A stretch of DNA of 30,430 bases from a virus: positions 1-30,430 of the IMG/VR virus record IMGVR_UViG_3300044995_000299; one strand, given 5' to 3'. Below, one piece after another: positions 14,356 to 20,877 of this stretch. Below the pieces are notes generated by a model. That model did no database searches. It was not told the DNA's origin and saw nothing but the letters and a program-made list of their open reading frames with translations. How positions within the stretch are numbered: position 1 is the first letter of the stretch; each line of letters begins with the position of its first letter. A program made the translations under genes and the position numbers.

Positions 14356-15000
14356 ATGTCTGCCATGCGACGCCGCTCCCGGTTTGTTGGCTTGCGCGTG
14401 ATCGCCCTGCTGGGTGTCTTCCTCATCAATTCCTCGCCGCGCGCGCAGGCAGATCAGCACGCCGATGACGCGCTACCGGGAGAGGTGGTCGATCTGCGAA
14501 CGGTCCCTGAGTTGCGTGTACTCGTCAGCGGGGCGTTTCTTCAGCCGACTCCTGCCGACGTGATCAATTCGTTACGCGACCAGACGAAATTACCTCTCTC
14601 TCTTGACCATTCCGTACTCGCGGACCGGCCGCTTCAAGGGTTCACCAAGTTTGCCAACATTCCCGCTTGGGGAGCGATGGAGCAACTTGCGCGGAACAAG
14701 TACATCCTCGGCAAGTGGCGGCGGGTTGGAGCGGAGTACCGATTATTCGCAACCTACACAGGTCCGCCTCCACCCGTGCCGCCCGCTGTCCCTCCCCCTG
14801 TAGTAAATGCAATCCGCAAGAACACCCCCCTGACCACTTCGGTCCCAGCCCCAGAAGCGGTTCAACCGACGGGGAGGCCAATCTTGGGGCTGACCGCTGT
14901 TGGACTGCTCCTGCTCGCCCTGTTGGGTTTCGGCGCAAAGTACCTACGCTGGATTAGGAGATCAGCAGGCCGTCTGTCTGGAAGCGACCCCCCGACTTGA
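14356..15000 (+). CDS. Exported protein with C-terminal membrane anchor
   Basis: A 214-residue protein. ATG 14356 is preferred, placing basic residues before the signal segment 'GLRVIALLGVFLINSSPRAQ'; GTG 14332 and ATG 14365 are alternatives. Residues of about 40-130 ('RVLVSGAFLQPTPADVINSL', 'LPLSLDHSVLADRPLQGF', 'MEQLARNKYILGKWRRVG') recall STN/secretin-N-like modules, in which a short helix-strand unit binds partner proteins. A Pro-rich linker follows, then one C-terminal transmembrane helix ('ILGLTAVGLLLLALLGFGA') and a basic cytoplasmic tail. The protein would be tethered facing the periplasm. The resemblance to STN is weak and could be coincidental. Confidence 0.6.
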   Translation: MSAMRRRSRFVGLRVIALLGVFLINSSPRAQADQHADDALPGEVVDLRTVPELRVLVSGAFLQPTPADVINSLRDQTKLPLSLDHSVLADRPLQGFTKFANIPAWGAMEQLARNKYILGKWRRVGAEYRLFATYTGPPPPVPPAVPPPVVNAIRKNTPLTTSVPAPEAVQPTGRPILGLTAVGLLLLALLGFGAKYLRWIRRSAGRLSGSDPPT

Positions 15001-15088
15001 CGACCATTGCCCTCGTCGGCGTAGGTGCCATCGCTGTGTTCAAGCACGGGCGACAACCGCAGGCGTACACGCGAAATGAGGTCGAACA

Positions 15089-16015
15089 ATGAGCGCGATC
15101 CGAGCTGCACCAAGGCATGCTTTCACGCTAATTGAATTATTGGTGGTCATCGCCATTATCGCTGTTCTAGTCGGTCTGCTCTTGCCCGCCGTGCAGAAGG
15201 TCCGTGAGGCGGCCGCGCGCCTGAAGTGCGCCAATAACCTCAAGCAGATCGGCTTGGCAGTCCACGGCTACCACGACGCCCACAATCGTTTCCCGGAGAA
15301 CTCCCTCGCGGGATCGTGGGGGCCGTACGGCCCGCAGACGAAAGCCTGGAGTTGGCTGGCCCGCATCCTCCCCTACGCCGAGCAAGACAACCTCTACCGC
15401 CAGGCCGGTATCCCGTCACGCACCCTGTACGAGGCCCGGGACGTTGTCGCCACCCCGGTCAAACTCTACCTGTGTCCGAGCGACTCGGCCGGGCAGCCCC
15501 GAGACGACGCGGCCGACCTGGGGATCTGGAACCCGCCCTTCATCGCCGCCGCCCCCACCAACTACAAGGGGGTGAGCGGGGCCAACTGGGGGTGGGGCGA
15601 CCCGCAGTGGCGCAACCCCGGCACCAACGGAAGCTGGGACGGACTCAACCAAGGCGACGGCGTCTTCTACCGCGTCGATTGGAAGTCGCCCAAAGGCCTT
15701 CTCGCCATCACCGACGGCACGAGCAGCACATTCCTGATCGGGGAAATCCTGCCAGAGTACACCCACTGGTTCGCCTGGGCCTACGCCAACTCCGCGACCG
15801 CGACCTGCGCCATCCCCCCGAACGTCCAGTACCCGCCCGACGACGACTACTCCTGGAAGTGGGAGTACTCCACCACCTTCCGCAGTCGGCACCGCGGCGG
15901 CCTGAACTTCGCCCTGGCCGACGGGTCGGTCCGCTTCGTCAGCGACTCAATTGACCTGACGACCTACCGGGCCTCGGCCACCATCCGCGGCGGCGAGGTC
16001 GTCAGCCTCCCGTGA
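15089..16015 (+). CDS. DUF1559 domain protein with type II pseudopilin N-terminus
   Basis: A 308-residue protein. Near the N-terminus is the prepilin-type sequence 'AFTLIELLVVIAIIAVLVG', with the cleavage-proximal Phe and Glu at positions 1 and 5 of the mature hydrophobic helix. It continues into 'LLPAVQKVREAAARLKCANN' and 'LKQIGLAVHGYHDAHNRFP'. The C-terminal 'RHRGGLNFALADGSVRFVSD' is the hallmark of the DUF1559 family. Such proteins are encoded in large numbers in planctomycete genomes and are thought to be exported by type II secretion or pilus-like machinery, though their role is unsettled. A TGAGG ribosome site lies upstream of ATG 15089. This is the strongest taxonomic marker in the window. 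Confidence 0.92.
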   Translation: MSAIRAAPRHAFTLIELLVVIAIIAVLVGLLLPAVQKVREAAARLKCANNLKQIGLAVHGYHDAHNRFPENSLAGSWGPYGPQTKAWSWLARILPYAEQDNLYRQAGIPSRTLYEARDVVATPVKLYLCPSDSAGQPRDDAADLGIWNPPFIAAAPTNYKGVSGANWGWGDPQWRNPGTNGSWDGLNQGDGVFYRVDWKSPKGLLAITDGTSSTFLIGEILPEYTHWFAWAYANSATATCAIPPNVQYPPDDDYSWKWEYSTTFRSRHRGGLNFALADGSVRFVSDSIDLTTYRASATIRGGEVVSLP

Positions 16016-16095
16016 CCGACCCGGCGAATTGCCGGACCCTGTTAACCGTTAACTGCTCCCGACACCGATTGATGGGCACGCTCCGGGAATCCGAC

Positions 16096-17391
16096 ATGCT
16101 GCGAACAGTTTGCGAGGCTCCGATACTTGACAGCGCGAACGCCACCGAGGAGATCGAGGTGTCGGTCGTGATGCCGTGCCTCAACGAGGCGCGGACGGTC
16201 GGTGTCTGTATCGGCAAGGCGATCCGCGCGCTCCGCGAGATGGGCGTCACTGGCGAGGTGATCGTCGCCGACAACGGCAGCACGGACGGCTCCCAGAAGA
16301 TCGCCTCCGCGGCTGGTGCCAGGGTCGTCCCCGTCGTTCGGCGGGGGTATGGGGCAGCGTTGCAAGGCGGGATCGCCGCCGCCCGCGGCCGCTTCGTCGT
16401 CATGGGTGACGCCGACGACAGCTACGACTTCACTCAAATCGCGCCGTTCGTCGAGCGGCTGCGCGCCGGGGACGAGTTGGTGATGGGGAACCGGTTCAAG
16501 GGCGGCATCCGGCCGGGGGCGATGCCCTGGCACCACAGGTACATCGGCAACCCGGTCCTGACCGGGCTGTTGAACCTTTTCTTCCGGGCCGGGGTCGGGG
16601 ACGCCCACTGCGGGCTGCGGGCCTTCCGCCGGGACGCCTACGAGCGATTAGAGATAGTGACCACGGGGATGGAGTTCGCCAGCGAGATGGTCGTCAAGGC
16701 GGCGCTGCGGGGGCTGCGGATCGGCGAGGTGCCGGTCGTCCTGCACCCCGACGGGCGGGATCGACGACCGCACTTGCGCAGCTTTCGGGACGGCTGGCGG
16801 CACCTGCGATTCCTCCTGCTCTTTTGCCCCCTCTGGCTCTTCCTGCTCCCAGCCCTGTTCCTGTTGATCATGGGCGGGGGCCTGATGATCTGGCTGACAC
16901 CCGGGCCGCGGCCAGTGGGGGGCGTCGTGCTGGACGTCCACACGATGCTCCTGGGCTCGCTGTGCCTGATCCTCGGCTACCAGACGCTGTGGCTCGGGGT
17001 CTACAGCAAGGTCTTCGGTCACCGACTCGGACTACTCCCCCCAGATGCGATCACGCGCGCGGTCGGCAGCTGGCTCACGGTCGAGCGCGGCTTGGCCGTA
17101 GGCGGGTGCCTGTTCGCTGCCGGCCTCGGCATGAACGTGTGGCTCGTCGTTCAATGGTCGAACGTGTCGCTGGGCGAACTGGATGTGGGCCGGACGATGC
17201 GAGGTGCCCTGTGGGGGCTGTCGGGGATGGTCCTGGGCGTCCAGACCGCCTACAGCGCGTTCTTCATCGGCCTCCTCGACCTCTGGAAGCCGGACGCCGG
17301 GCCGGATCGAACATCCGAAGACAGCCCGCGTCCGCCATCCGCTTCTCCTTCGGTAAACGGGCACATGGGCAGTCGCGAGGGCGCGGAATGA
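16096..17391 (+). CDS. Membrane-anchored GT2 glycosyltransferase, dolichyl-phosphate-sugar synthase type
   Basis: A 431-residue protein from ATG 16096. GTG 16012 (overlapping the previous stop) and ATG 16072 are in frame, but the extra residues look non-coding. The catalytic domain has 'VSVVMPCLNEARTVGVCIGK', 'VIVADNGSTDGSQK' and the DXD-like 'VMGDADDSYDFTQI', then 'GNRFKGGIRPGAMPWHHRYI' and 'CGLRAFRRDAYERL'. All are typical of DPM/DPG-synthase-like GT2 enzymes, which charge polyprenyl phosphate with a sugar at the cytoplasmic face. After about residue 235 there are four or more transmembrane helices. It could supply polyprenyl-phosphate donors to the GT39-like enzyme at 9824 (inference). The stop overlaps the next start (ATGA). 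Confidence 0.85.
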   Translation: MLRTVCEAPILDSANATEEIEVSVVMPCLNEARTVGVCIGKAIRALREMGVTGEVIVADNGSTDGSQKIASAAGARVVPVVRRGYGAALQGGIAAARGRFVVMGDADDSYDFTQIAPFVERLRAGDELVMGNRFKGGIRPGAMPWHHRYIGNPVLTGLLNLFFRAGVGDAHCGLRAFRRDAYERLEIVTTGMEFASEMVVKAALRGLRIGEVPVVLHPDGRDRRPHLRSFRDGWRHLRFLLLFCPLWLFLLPALFLLIMGGGLMIWLTPGPRPVGGVVLDVHTMLLGSLCLILGYQTLWLGVYSKVFGHRLGLLPPDAITRAVGSWLTVERGLAVGGCLFAAGLGMNVWLVVQWSNVSLGELDVGRTMRGALWGLSGMVLGVQTAYSAFFIGLLDLWKPDAGPDRTSEDSPRPPSASPSVNGHMGSREGAE

Positions 17392-17858
17392 CCCCACGCC
17401 GGAAACCGTCTGCCCTCCTGTTGGTCGCGCTCATCGTCGTCGCCAGCGGATGCGGGCGGAAGCCGACAGAATCTCCGGACGCCCAGGTACTCGAAGCCCT
17501 CGCGGCCTACAATGCCATACCGACCCTGGACGGCCGGGGGAGGGTCGTCGAACTGAAGCTGGAGGGTCCGCAGGTCGATGACCGGGCGCTGGAGTTCGTC
17601 AAGCAACTCCCCGAACTCAAGACGCTCAGCCTCTATGGGTCGTCGATCACCGACGACGGGCTGGCGAACCTGAAGGACGCGCGGCGGCTGGAAGCGCTGG
17701 GGTTGGGTAAGACGAAGGTGACGCGTCGGGGCCTGGCCCACCTCGAACGGCTCCCGGCCCTCCAGTGGCTGTGGATCACCGAGAACAAGACCCTCACCCC
17801 GACCCAGATCGAGGACTTCAAGAAGAAGGCCGTTCCCGGAATCACGGTCTACCGGTGA
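17388..17858 (+). CDS. Leucine-rich-repeat lipoprotein
   Basis: A 156-residue protein begins at ATG 17388, overlapping the glycosyltransferase stop by 4 bp. The signal peptide 'LLLVALIVVASGCGRK' contains a lipobox (V-A-S-G-C), so Cys near residue 22 should be lipidated. From about residue 45 there are LRR units: 'VVELKLEGPQVDDRALEFVK', 'ELKTLSLYGSSITDDGLANL', 'RLEALGLGKTKVTRRGLAHL' and 'ALQWLWITENKTLTPTQIED'. The repeats follow the roughly 24-residue planctomycete LRR consensus (L-x-L-x-x-T-x-[IV]-T-D-x-G-L). Such domains bind proteins, but the partner is unknown. Translational coupling to a glycan enzyme suggests a shared envelope function, but this is inference. Confidence 0.85.
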   Translation: MTPRRKPSALLLVALIVVASGCGRKPTESPDAQVLEALAAYNAIPTLDGRGRVVELKLEGPQVDDRALEFVKQLPELKTLSLYGSSITDDGLANLKDARRLEALGLGKTKVTRRGLAHLERLPALQWLWITENKTLTPTQIEDFKKKAVPGITVYR

Positions 17859-17897
17859 CGCTCCGGAAGCCTTGGGGGGTTGTGAAGGTGGTGTCTG

Positions 17898-19532
17898 ATG
17901 CGGTGGCTCGACCGCGTCCTCCAGCGGTGGCGGGGTTCGGTCGCACGGCGGTGGATTCCGCGCGGTGCGCGTGTACTTGACGTGGGGTGTCACCAGGGGG
18001 AGTTCCTCCGTGGTCTCGGTTCCCGTCTCGGGTTCGGGTTCGGGCTCGACCCGCTGGCCACCCCCTCGTCCGGCCCGCGGTGGACGCTCATCCGCGACCG
18101 GTTCCCGCCGAAGACCCCGCTCCCATCTGCCTCCTTTGATGCGGTCGTCATGCTCGCCACCCTCGAGCACATCCGCGACAAGGACGAGTTGGTCGAGGAG
18201 TGCTTCCGCGTTCTGCGGCCGGGCGGCCGGGTCGTCGTCACCGTTCCGTCGCGGCTCGTGGACCCCATCGTCATGGCGTTGGCCCGGCTGGGGCTGGCGG
18301 ACGGGATGTCGCTGGACGAGCATCACGGGTTCGACCCGTCGCAGACGCGCAGGCTGTTCATGCGCCACGGATTCCGGTTCCACCGCTGGCAGGAGTTCCA
18401 GTTCGGGCTCAACCACCTCTTCGTCTTCACGAAATCCGTCACGAGCTTGCGATCCGCAATGCCCAGTTCCCATTGCGGCTCACCGTGCGTGGCCAACCCC
18501 GTCGATGAGTTCCGCGCGGAGCGCCAGCAGGAATCGTTGCCCGTGTCGAATAGCCGGAGGAACCGTCCCTGGCTCTCCGTCCTGATGCCGACGTATAACG
18601 GCGCTGCCTATCTCGCCTCGGCCTTGGAGAGTGTCCGGTCGCAGGGGGATCGGGAGATCGAGGTCATCGCCGTCGATGACGGCTCAACCGACTCGACACT
18701 CATGATTCTTCAGGCCTTCTCTGGTCGGATGCCGCTGAAGATCATCCGCCATGCCCGGGTCGGGAATTGGGCGGCCAATACCAACGAGGCCCTCGCCCAT
18801 GCGCAGGGGGAGTACGCCTGCCTGCTCCACCAAGACGACCTGTGGCAGCCGCACCGCCTTGTGACGCTAAGGCGCCTGCTGGGGGATCGGCCCGGCCCGG
18901 TGATGCTCCTCCACCCGTCGTGGTACATCGACGCGGGCGGGCGGCGCGTGGGGCTGTGGCGGTGTCCGCTGTCCGCCTGGAGGCACCACCCGCCCGAGTT
19001 CGTGGTCGAGCGGCTGCTCGTGCAGAACTTCATCGCGGCCCCCGCACCGCTGTTCCGCCGGGAGGCGGCTCTGAGTGTCGGCGGTCTCGACCCGAAACTG
19101 TGGTACGCGGCCGACTGGGACTTGTGGCTGAAGCTGGCGGCCGCGGGGCCGGCGCTGTACTGCCCGCGGCCGCTGACAGCATTCCGGGTACACCCCTCAT
19201 CCCAGTCGGTCGTAAGCGGCGACCGGGTTGAAGAGGTCGGACGGGAACTCAAGTTGGTATTGCAGAGGCACCTCAAGGCGTGGGAGGGGCGGCCCCCCGC
19301 GCGGCCAGCGGTCCGGCGTGCGGCCTCCTTCTCGACGGTGTTGAACGCCGAGCTGCTGGCCTACTACCACGGCCGCCGGCCGCGCTGGCTTCGACTGTTC
19401 TGGCAGTTCCTCGCGCTCGGCCCGAGCGGGTGGCACCGCTACTTCCGCGACTCCCGCATCGTCGAGCGCGTCCGGGCGCGCCTCCGAGCGGATCTGGGCA
19501 ACTGCAGAAATGCTGACCTCGACACGATGTAG
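17898..19532 (+). CDS. Fusion of SAM-dependent methyltransferase and GT2 glycosyltransferase
   Basis: A 544-residue two-domain protein from ATG 17898. Residues 1-175 form a class I methyltransferase: motif I 'RVLDVGCHQGEFLRGLG', then 'FDAVVMLATLEHIRDK' and 'ECFRVLRPGGRVVVTVP', a Methyltransf_11-like pattern. A linker of about 40 residues is followed by a GT2 domain starting near 224. Its motifs are 'LSVLMPTYNGAAYLASALES', 'IEVIAVDDGSTDSTLMILQ', 'EYACLLHQDDLWQPHRL' (DXD-like), 'APAPLFRREAALSVGGLD' and 'ADWDLWLKLAAAGPALYCPR'. Both domains look intact. No signal peptide or membrane helix is seen, so it is probably cytoplasmic and builds and modifies a glycan in the same envelope pathway as its neighbours. 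It is the last gene of the block. Confidence 0.85.
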   Translation: MRWLDRVLQRWRGSVARRWIPRGARVLDVGCHQGEFLRGLGSRLGFGFGLDPLATPSSGPRWTLIRDRFPPKTPLPSASFDAVVMLATLEHIRDKDELVEECFRVLRPGGRVVVTVPSRLVDPIVMALARLGLADGMSLDEHHGFDPSQTRRLFMRHGFRFHRWQEFQFGLNHLFVFTKSVTSLRSAMPSSHCGSPCVANPVDEFRAERQQESLPVSNSRRNRPWLSVLMPTYNGAAYLASALESVRSQGDREIEVIAVDDGSTDSTLMILQAFSGRMPLKIIRHARVGNWAANTNEALAHAQGEYACLLHQDDLWQPHRLVTLRRLLGDRPGPVMLLHPSWYIDAGGRRVGLWRCPLSAWRHHPPEFVVERLLVQNFIAAPAPLFRREAALSVGGLDPKLWYAADWDLWLKLAAAGPALYCPRPLTAFRVHPSSQSVVSGDRVEEVGRELKLVLQRHLKAWEGRPPARPAVRRAASFSTVLNAELLAYYHGRRPRWLRLFWQFLALGPSGWHRYFRDSRIVERVRARLRADLGNCRNADLDTM

Positions 19533-19757
19533 GGGCTTGGGCACTGCGACTCTGTTAACGTCAACCGGGCTGTGGCTTTCCGCAGTTACGGAAACCGACT
19601 TGGGCTACTACAACAAGGCAACAATGCCGTCACAGATGGGTTAACAGCAGCGGGCCGCAAGCCGCCGAGGGGGCCATCGTGAGAGACTCGTTACGCAGAC
19701 TGTCCCTTTCGGGGAGCTTTCCACTATTTCTACGGGCTGGCCAACCAGACCAGTTGA

Positions 19758-19820
19758 CGCGAACCGCCGAGAGCCACATGCCTCGGCGGTTCGCGTTTTC
19801 CGCGATTTCTCGCGGCTTTT
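19758..19820 (+). terminator. Tandem rho-independent terminator-like hairpins
   Basis: A perfect 14-bp stem (CGCGAACCGCCGAG at 19758-19771 with its complement at 19782-19795) has a 10-nt loop and is followed by TTTT at 19796-19799. A second stem, CCGCG/CGCGG at 19800-19815 with TTTT at 19817-19820, follows at once. The first is the clearer. It lies 226 bp after the stop of the methyltransferase-glycosyltransferase gene, so it may end that transcript, or a short untranslated RNA starting within the gap. Confidence 0.6.
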
Positions 19821-19870
19821 GACCCCTTCCACCCATCCGCTCTCTTCTCCGTTACAGACGAGACACTCGG

Positions 19871-19907
19871 CGGCCCGAGTGCAACCCGCCGGGTTACGCT
19901 CGGGCCG
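19871..19907. repeat. Long near-perfect inverted repeat upstream of the recombinase operon
   Basis: Arms CGGCCCGAG (19871-19879) and CTCGGGCCG (19899-19907) pair perfectly. Inside, AACCC (19883-19887) pairs with GGGTT (19891-19895) around a GCC loop. Only the T-G-C / A-C-G step between the two stems is imperfect. Overall this is a stem of about 17 bp. No T-run follows (CTAAAATCTCC), so it is a poor terminator. A recombinase or regulator binding site is possible. Confidence 0.5.
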
Positions 19908-20017
19908 CTAAAATCTCCCGCCCGAACTCTCAGAATCTCTGGTTGACAACCCCCTCCCGGTTAACAACTCCGTATCTCTCGGCGGTACGGAATCTTCCCT
20001 CTCGCTTGCGTCAGTGA

Positions 20018-20077
20018 GTCTCGCGGCCGGGTAGGTAACGGGTAGAGGCTCCGTCTTCCTGGTCCCGACCGCGAGAC
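20018..20077 (+). promoter_or_regulatory. Leader motif copy 1 (tandem GGGTAG) within a hairpin
   Basis: Positions 20027-20049 carry two GGGTAG half-sites whose starts are 11 bp apart, in the context CCGGGTAGGTAACGGGTAG. Positions 25982-26004 carry the same 23 nt with one difference (A to G in the spacer). Here the motif begins inside the left arm of a hairpin: GTCTCGCGG (20018-20026) pairs with CCGCGAGAC (20069-20077), extended by CGGG/CCCG after one mismatch. The first gene of the recombinase operon starts 73 bp downstream of the motif. Confidence 0.55.
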
Positions 20078-20122
20078 CGTTCGCCGGCGATCGTCGTTAG
20101 GGGCCTTCTTCTCGGAGGTTCC

Positions 20123-20335
20123 ATGCGACCCGACTACGACCCCGATCCCCTCTCGCCCCACGACCGTCTCTGCGAGGTGGCCCGCCTCCTCGCCGCGGGC
20201 GTGCTGCGCCTGCTCGATAGGCCCGCTCAGGCCGCGTCTGTCGAAGCACAGTCCGCCCCGGAAAACCTCGACGACGTGCCGCGAGATTGCCTTGAGGTTC
20301 CCGGCGAAACCGTGCTCAGTGTCCAGGACGGTTGA
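20123..20335 (+). CDS. Small protein heading the recombinase operon
   Basis: A 70-residue protein starting at ATG 20123 behind a strong GGAGG site (20115-20119). Residues 8-33 ('DPLSPHDRLCEVARLLAAGV' then 'LRLLDRP') form a conserved-looking amphipathic helix, and the C-terminus is variable and acidic. I associate short proteins of this form ('ERLxEVAxILAAGLLRL') with the 5' end of serine recombinase cassettes, but they have no assigned function. It is followed 38 bp later by the DUF2924 gene. Because translation start and spacing are clean, I regard it as a true gene rather than a shadow. Confidence 0.7.
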   Translation: MRPDYDPDPLSPHDRLCEVARLLAAGVLRLLDRPAQAASVEAQSAPENLDDVPRDCLEVPGETVLSVQDG

Positions 20336-20373
20336 CGCCCGCCGAGAACCACCCGAACGACGGAGGACACGCC

Positions 20374-20877
20374 ATGAGCCAGACCCTGGCCCGAGAGATC
20401 GCCGCTTTGCAGCGGCTGACCGTGAAGCAACTGCGACAGAGGTACGCCGAGGTCTTCGACGAGGAGACCAACGCTCACAACAAGGTCTGGCTGGTGCGCC
20501 GGATCGCCTGGCGGCTGCAGGCCCTGGCCGAAGGCGACCTGAGCGAACGCGCCCGCCGCCGGGCGGGCGAGTTGGCCTGCGACGCCGACCTGCGGATGAA
20601 CCCGCCCGTCCCCACGCCCGTCGCGGTGGCCGAGCCAGAGGAAGCACCGCCGCCGCGGGTGCTGCCCTTCCAGGCCGACGACCGCTTGCCGCCGCCGGGC
20701 ACCTTGCTCACGCGCGAGTACAAGGGCAGCCAGGTGCAGGTACGCGTGCTGGCCGACGGCTTCGAGTACGACGGGCAGGTCTACCGCTCCCTCAGCGCGG
20801 TCGCCAAGGCGATCACCGGCAGCCACTGCAACGGCTACTTCTTCTTCCGCCTGGGTGGGAAAGGAGACGGCCGATGA
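20374..20877 (+). CDS. DUF2924 family protein
   Basis: A 167-residue protein from ATG 20374 with a GGAGG site (20362-20366). The N-terminal half has 'EIAALQRLTVKQLRQRYAEV' and 'VWLVRRIAWRLQALAEGDLS', the basic helical core of DUF2924. The C-terminal half has 'PGTLLTREYKGSQVQVRVLA' and 'YRSLSAVAKAITGSHCNGYF', a small beta-rich module seen in this family ('REYKGxxHxVxVxxDGFExxGxxYxSLSxVAxxITGTHxNG'). DUF2924 proteins are recurrently encoded next to large serine recombinases and are presumed to help recombination or DNA binding; the biochemical role is not established. The ATGA overlap with the recombinase start supports coupled translation. Confidence 0.88.
   Translation: MSQTLAREIAALQRLTVKQLRQRYAEVFDEETNAHNKVWLVRRIAWRLQALAEGDLSERARRRAGELACDADLRMNPPVPTPVAVAEPEEAPPPRVLPFQADDRLPPPGTLLTREYKGSQVQVRVLADGFEYDGQVYRSLSAVAKAITGSHCNGYFFFRLGGKGDGR

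Larger units (their letters stand above)
19533..20122. other. 590-bp intergenic region between the envelope block and the recombinase operon
   Basis: I see no credible gene here. It holds a small hairpin (TTTCCG-N6-CGGAAA, 19577-19594), tandem terminator-like hairpins (19758-19820), a long near-perfect inverted repeat (19871-19907), two decamers GGTTGACAAC and GGTTAACAAC at 19941-19950 and 19959-19968, and the leader hairpin with the GGGTAG repeats (20018-20077). The density of secondary structure fits a junction or control region of a mobile element. If the element's left attachment site is in the window, it is likely here, though without a second copy I cannot place it. Confidence 0.6.

Noticed and set aside
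19533-20122. Search for a tRNA gene that might serve as an integration target.
   Set aside because: No cloverleaf, GTTCRA T-loop or CCA-like end could be found on either strand.
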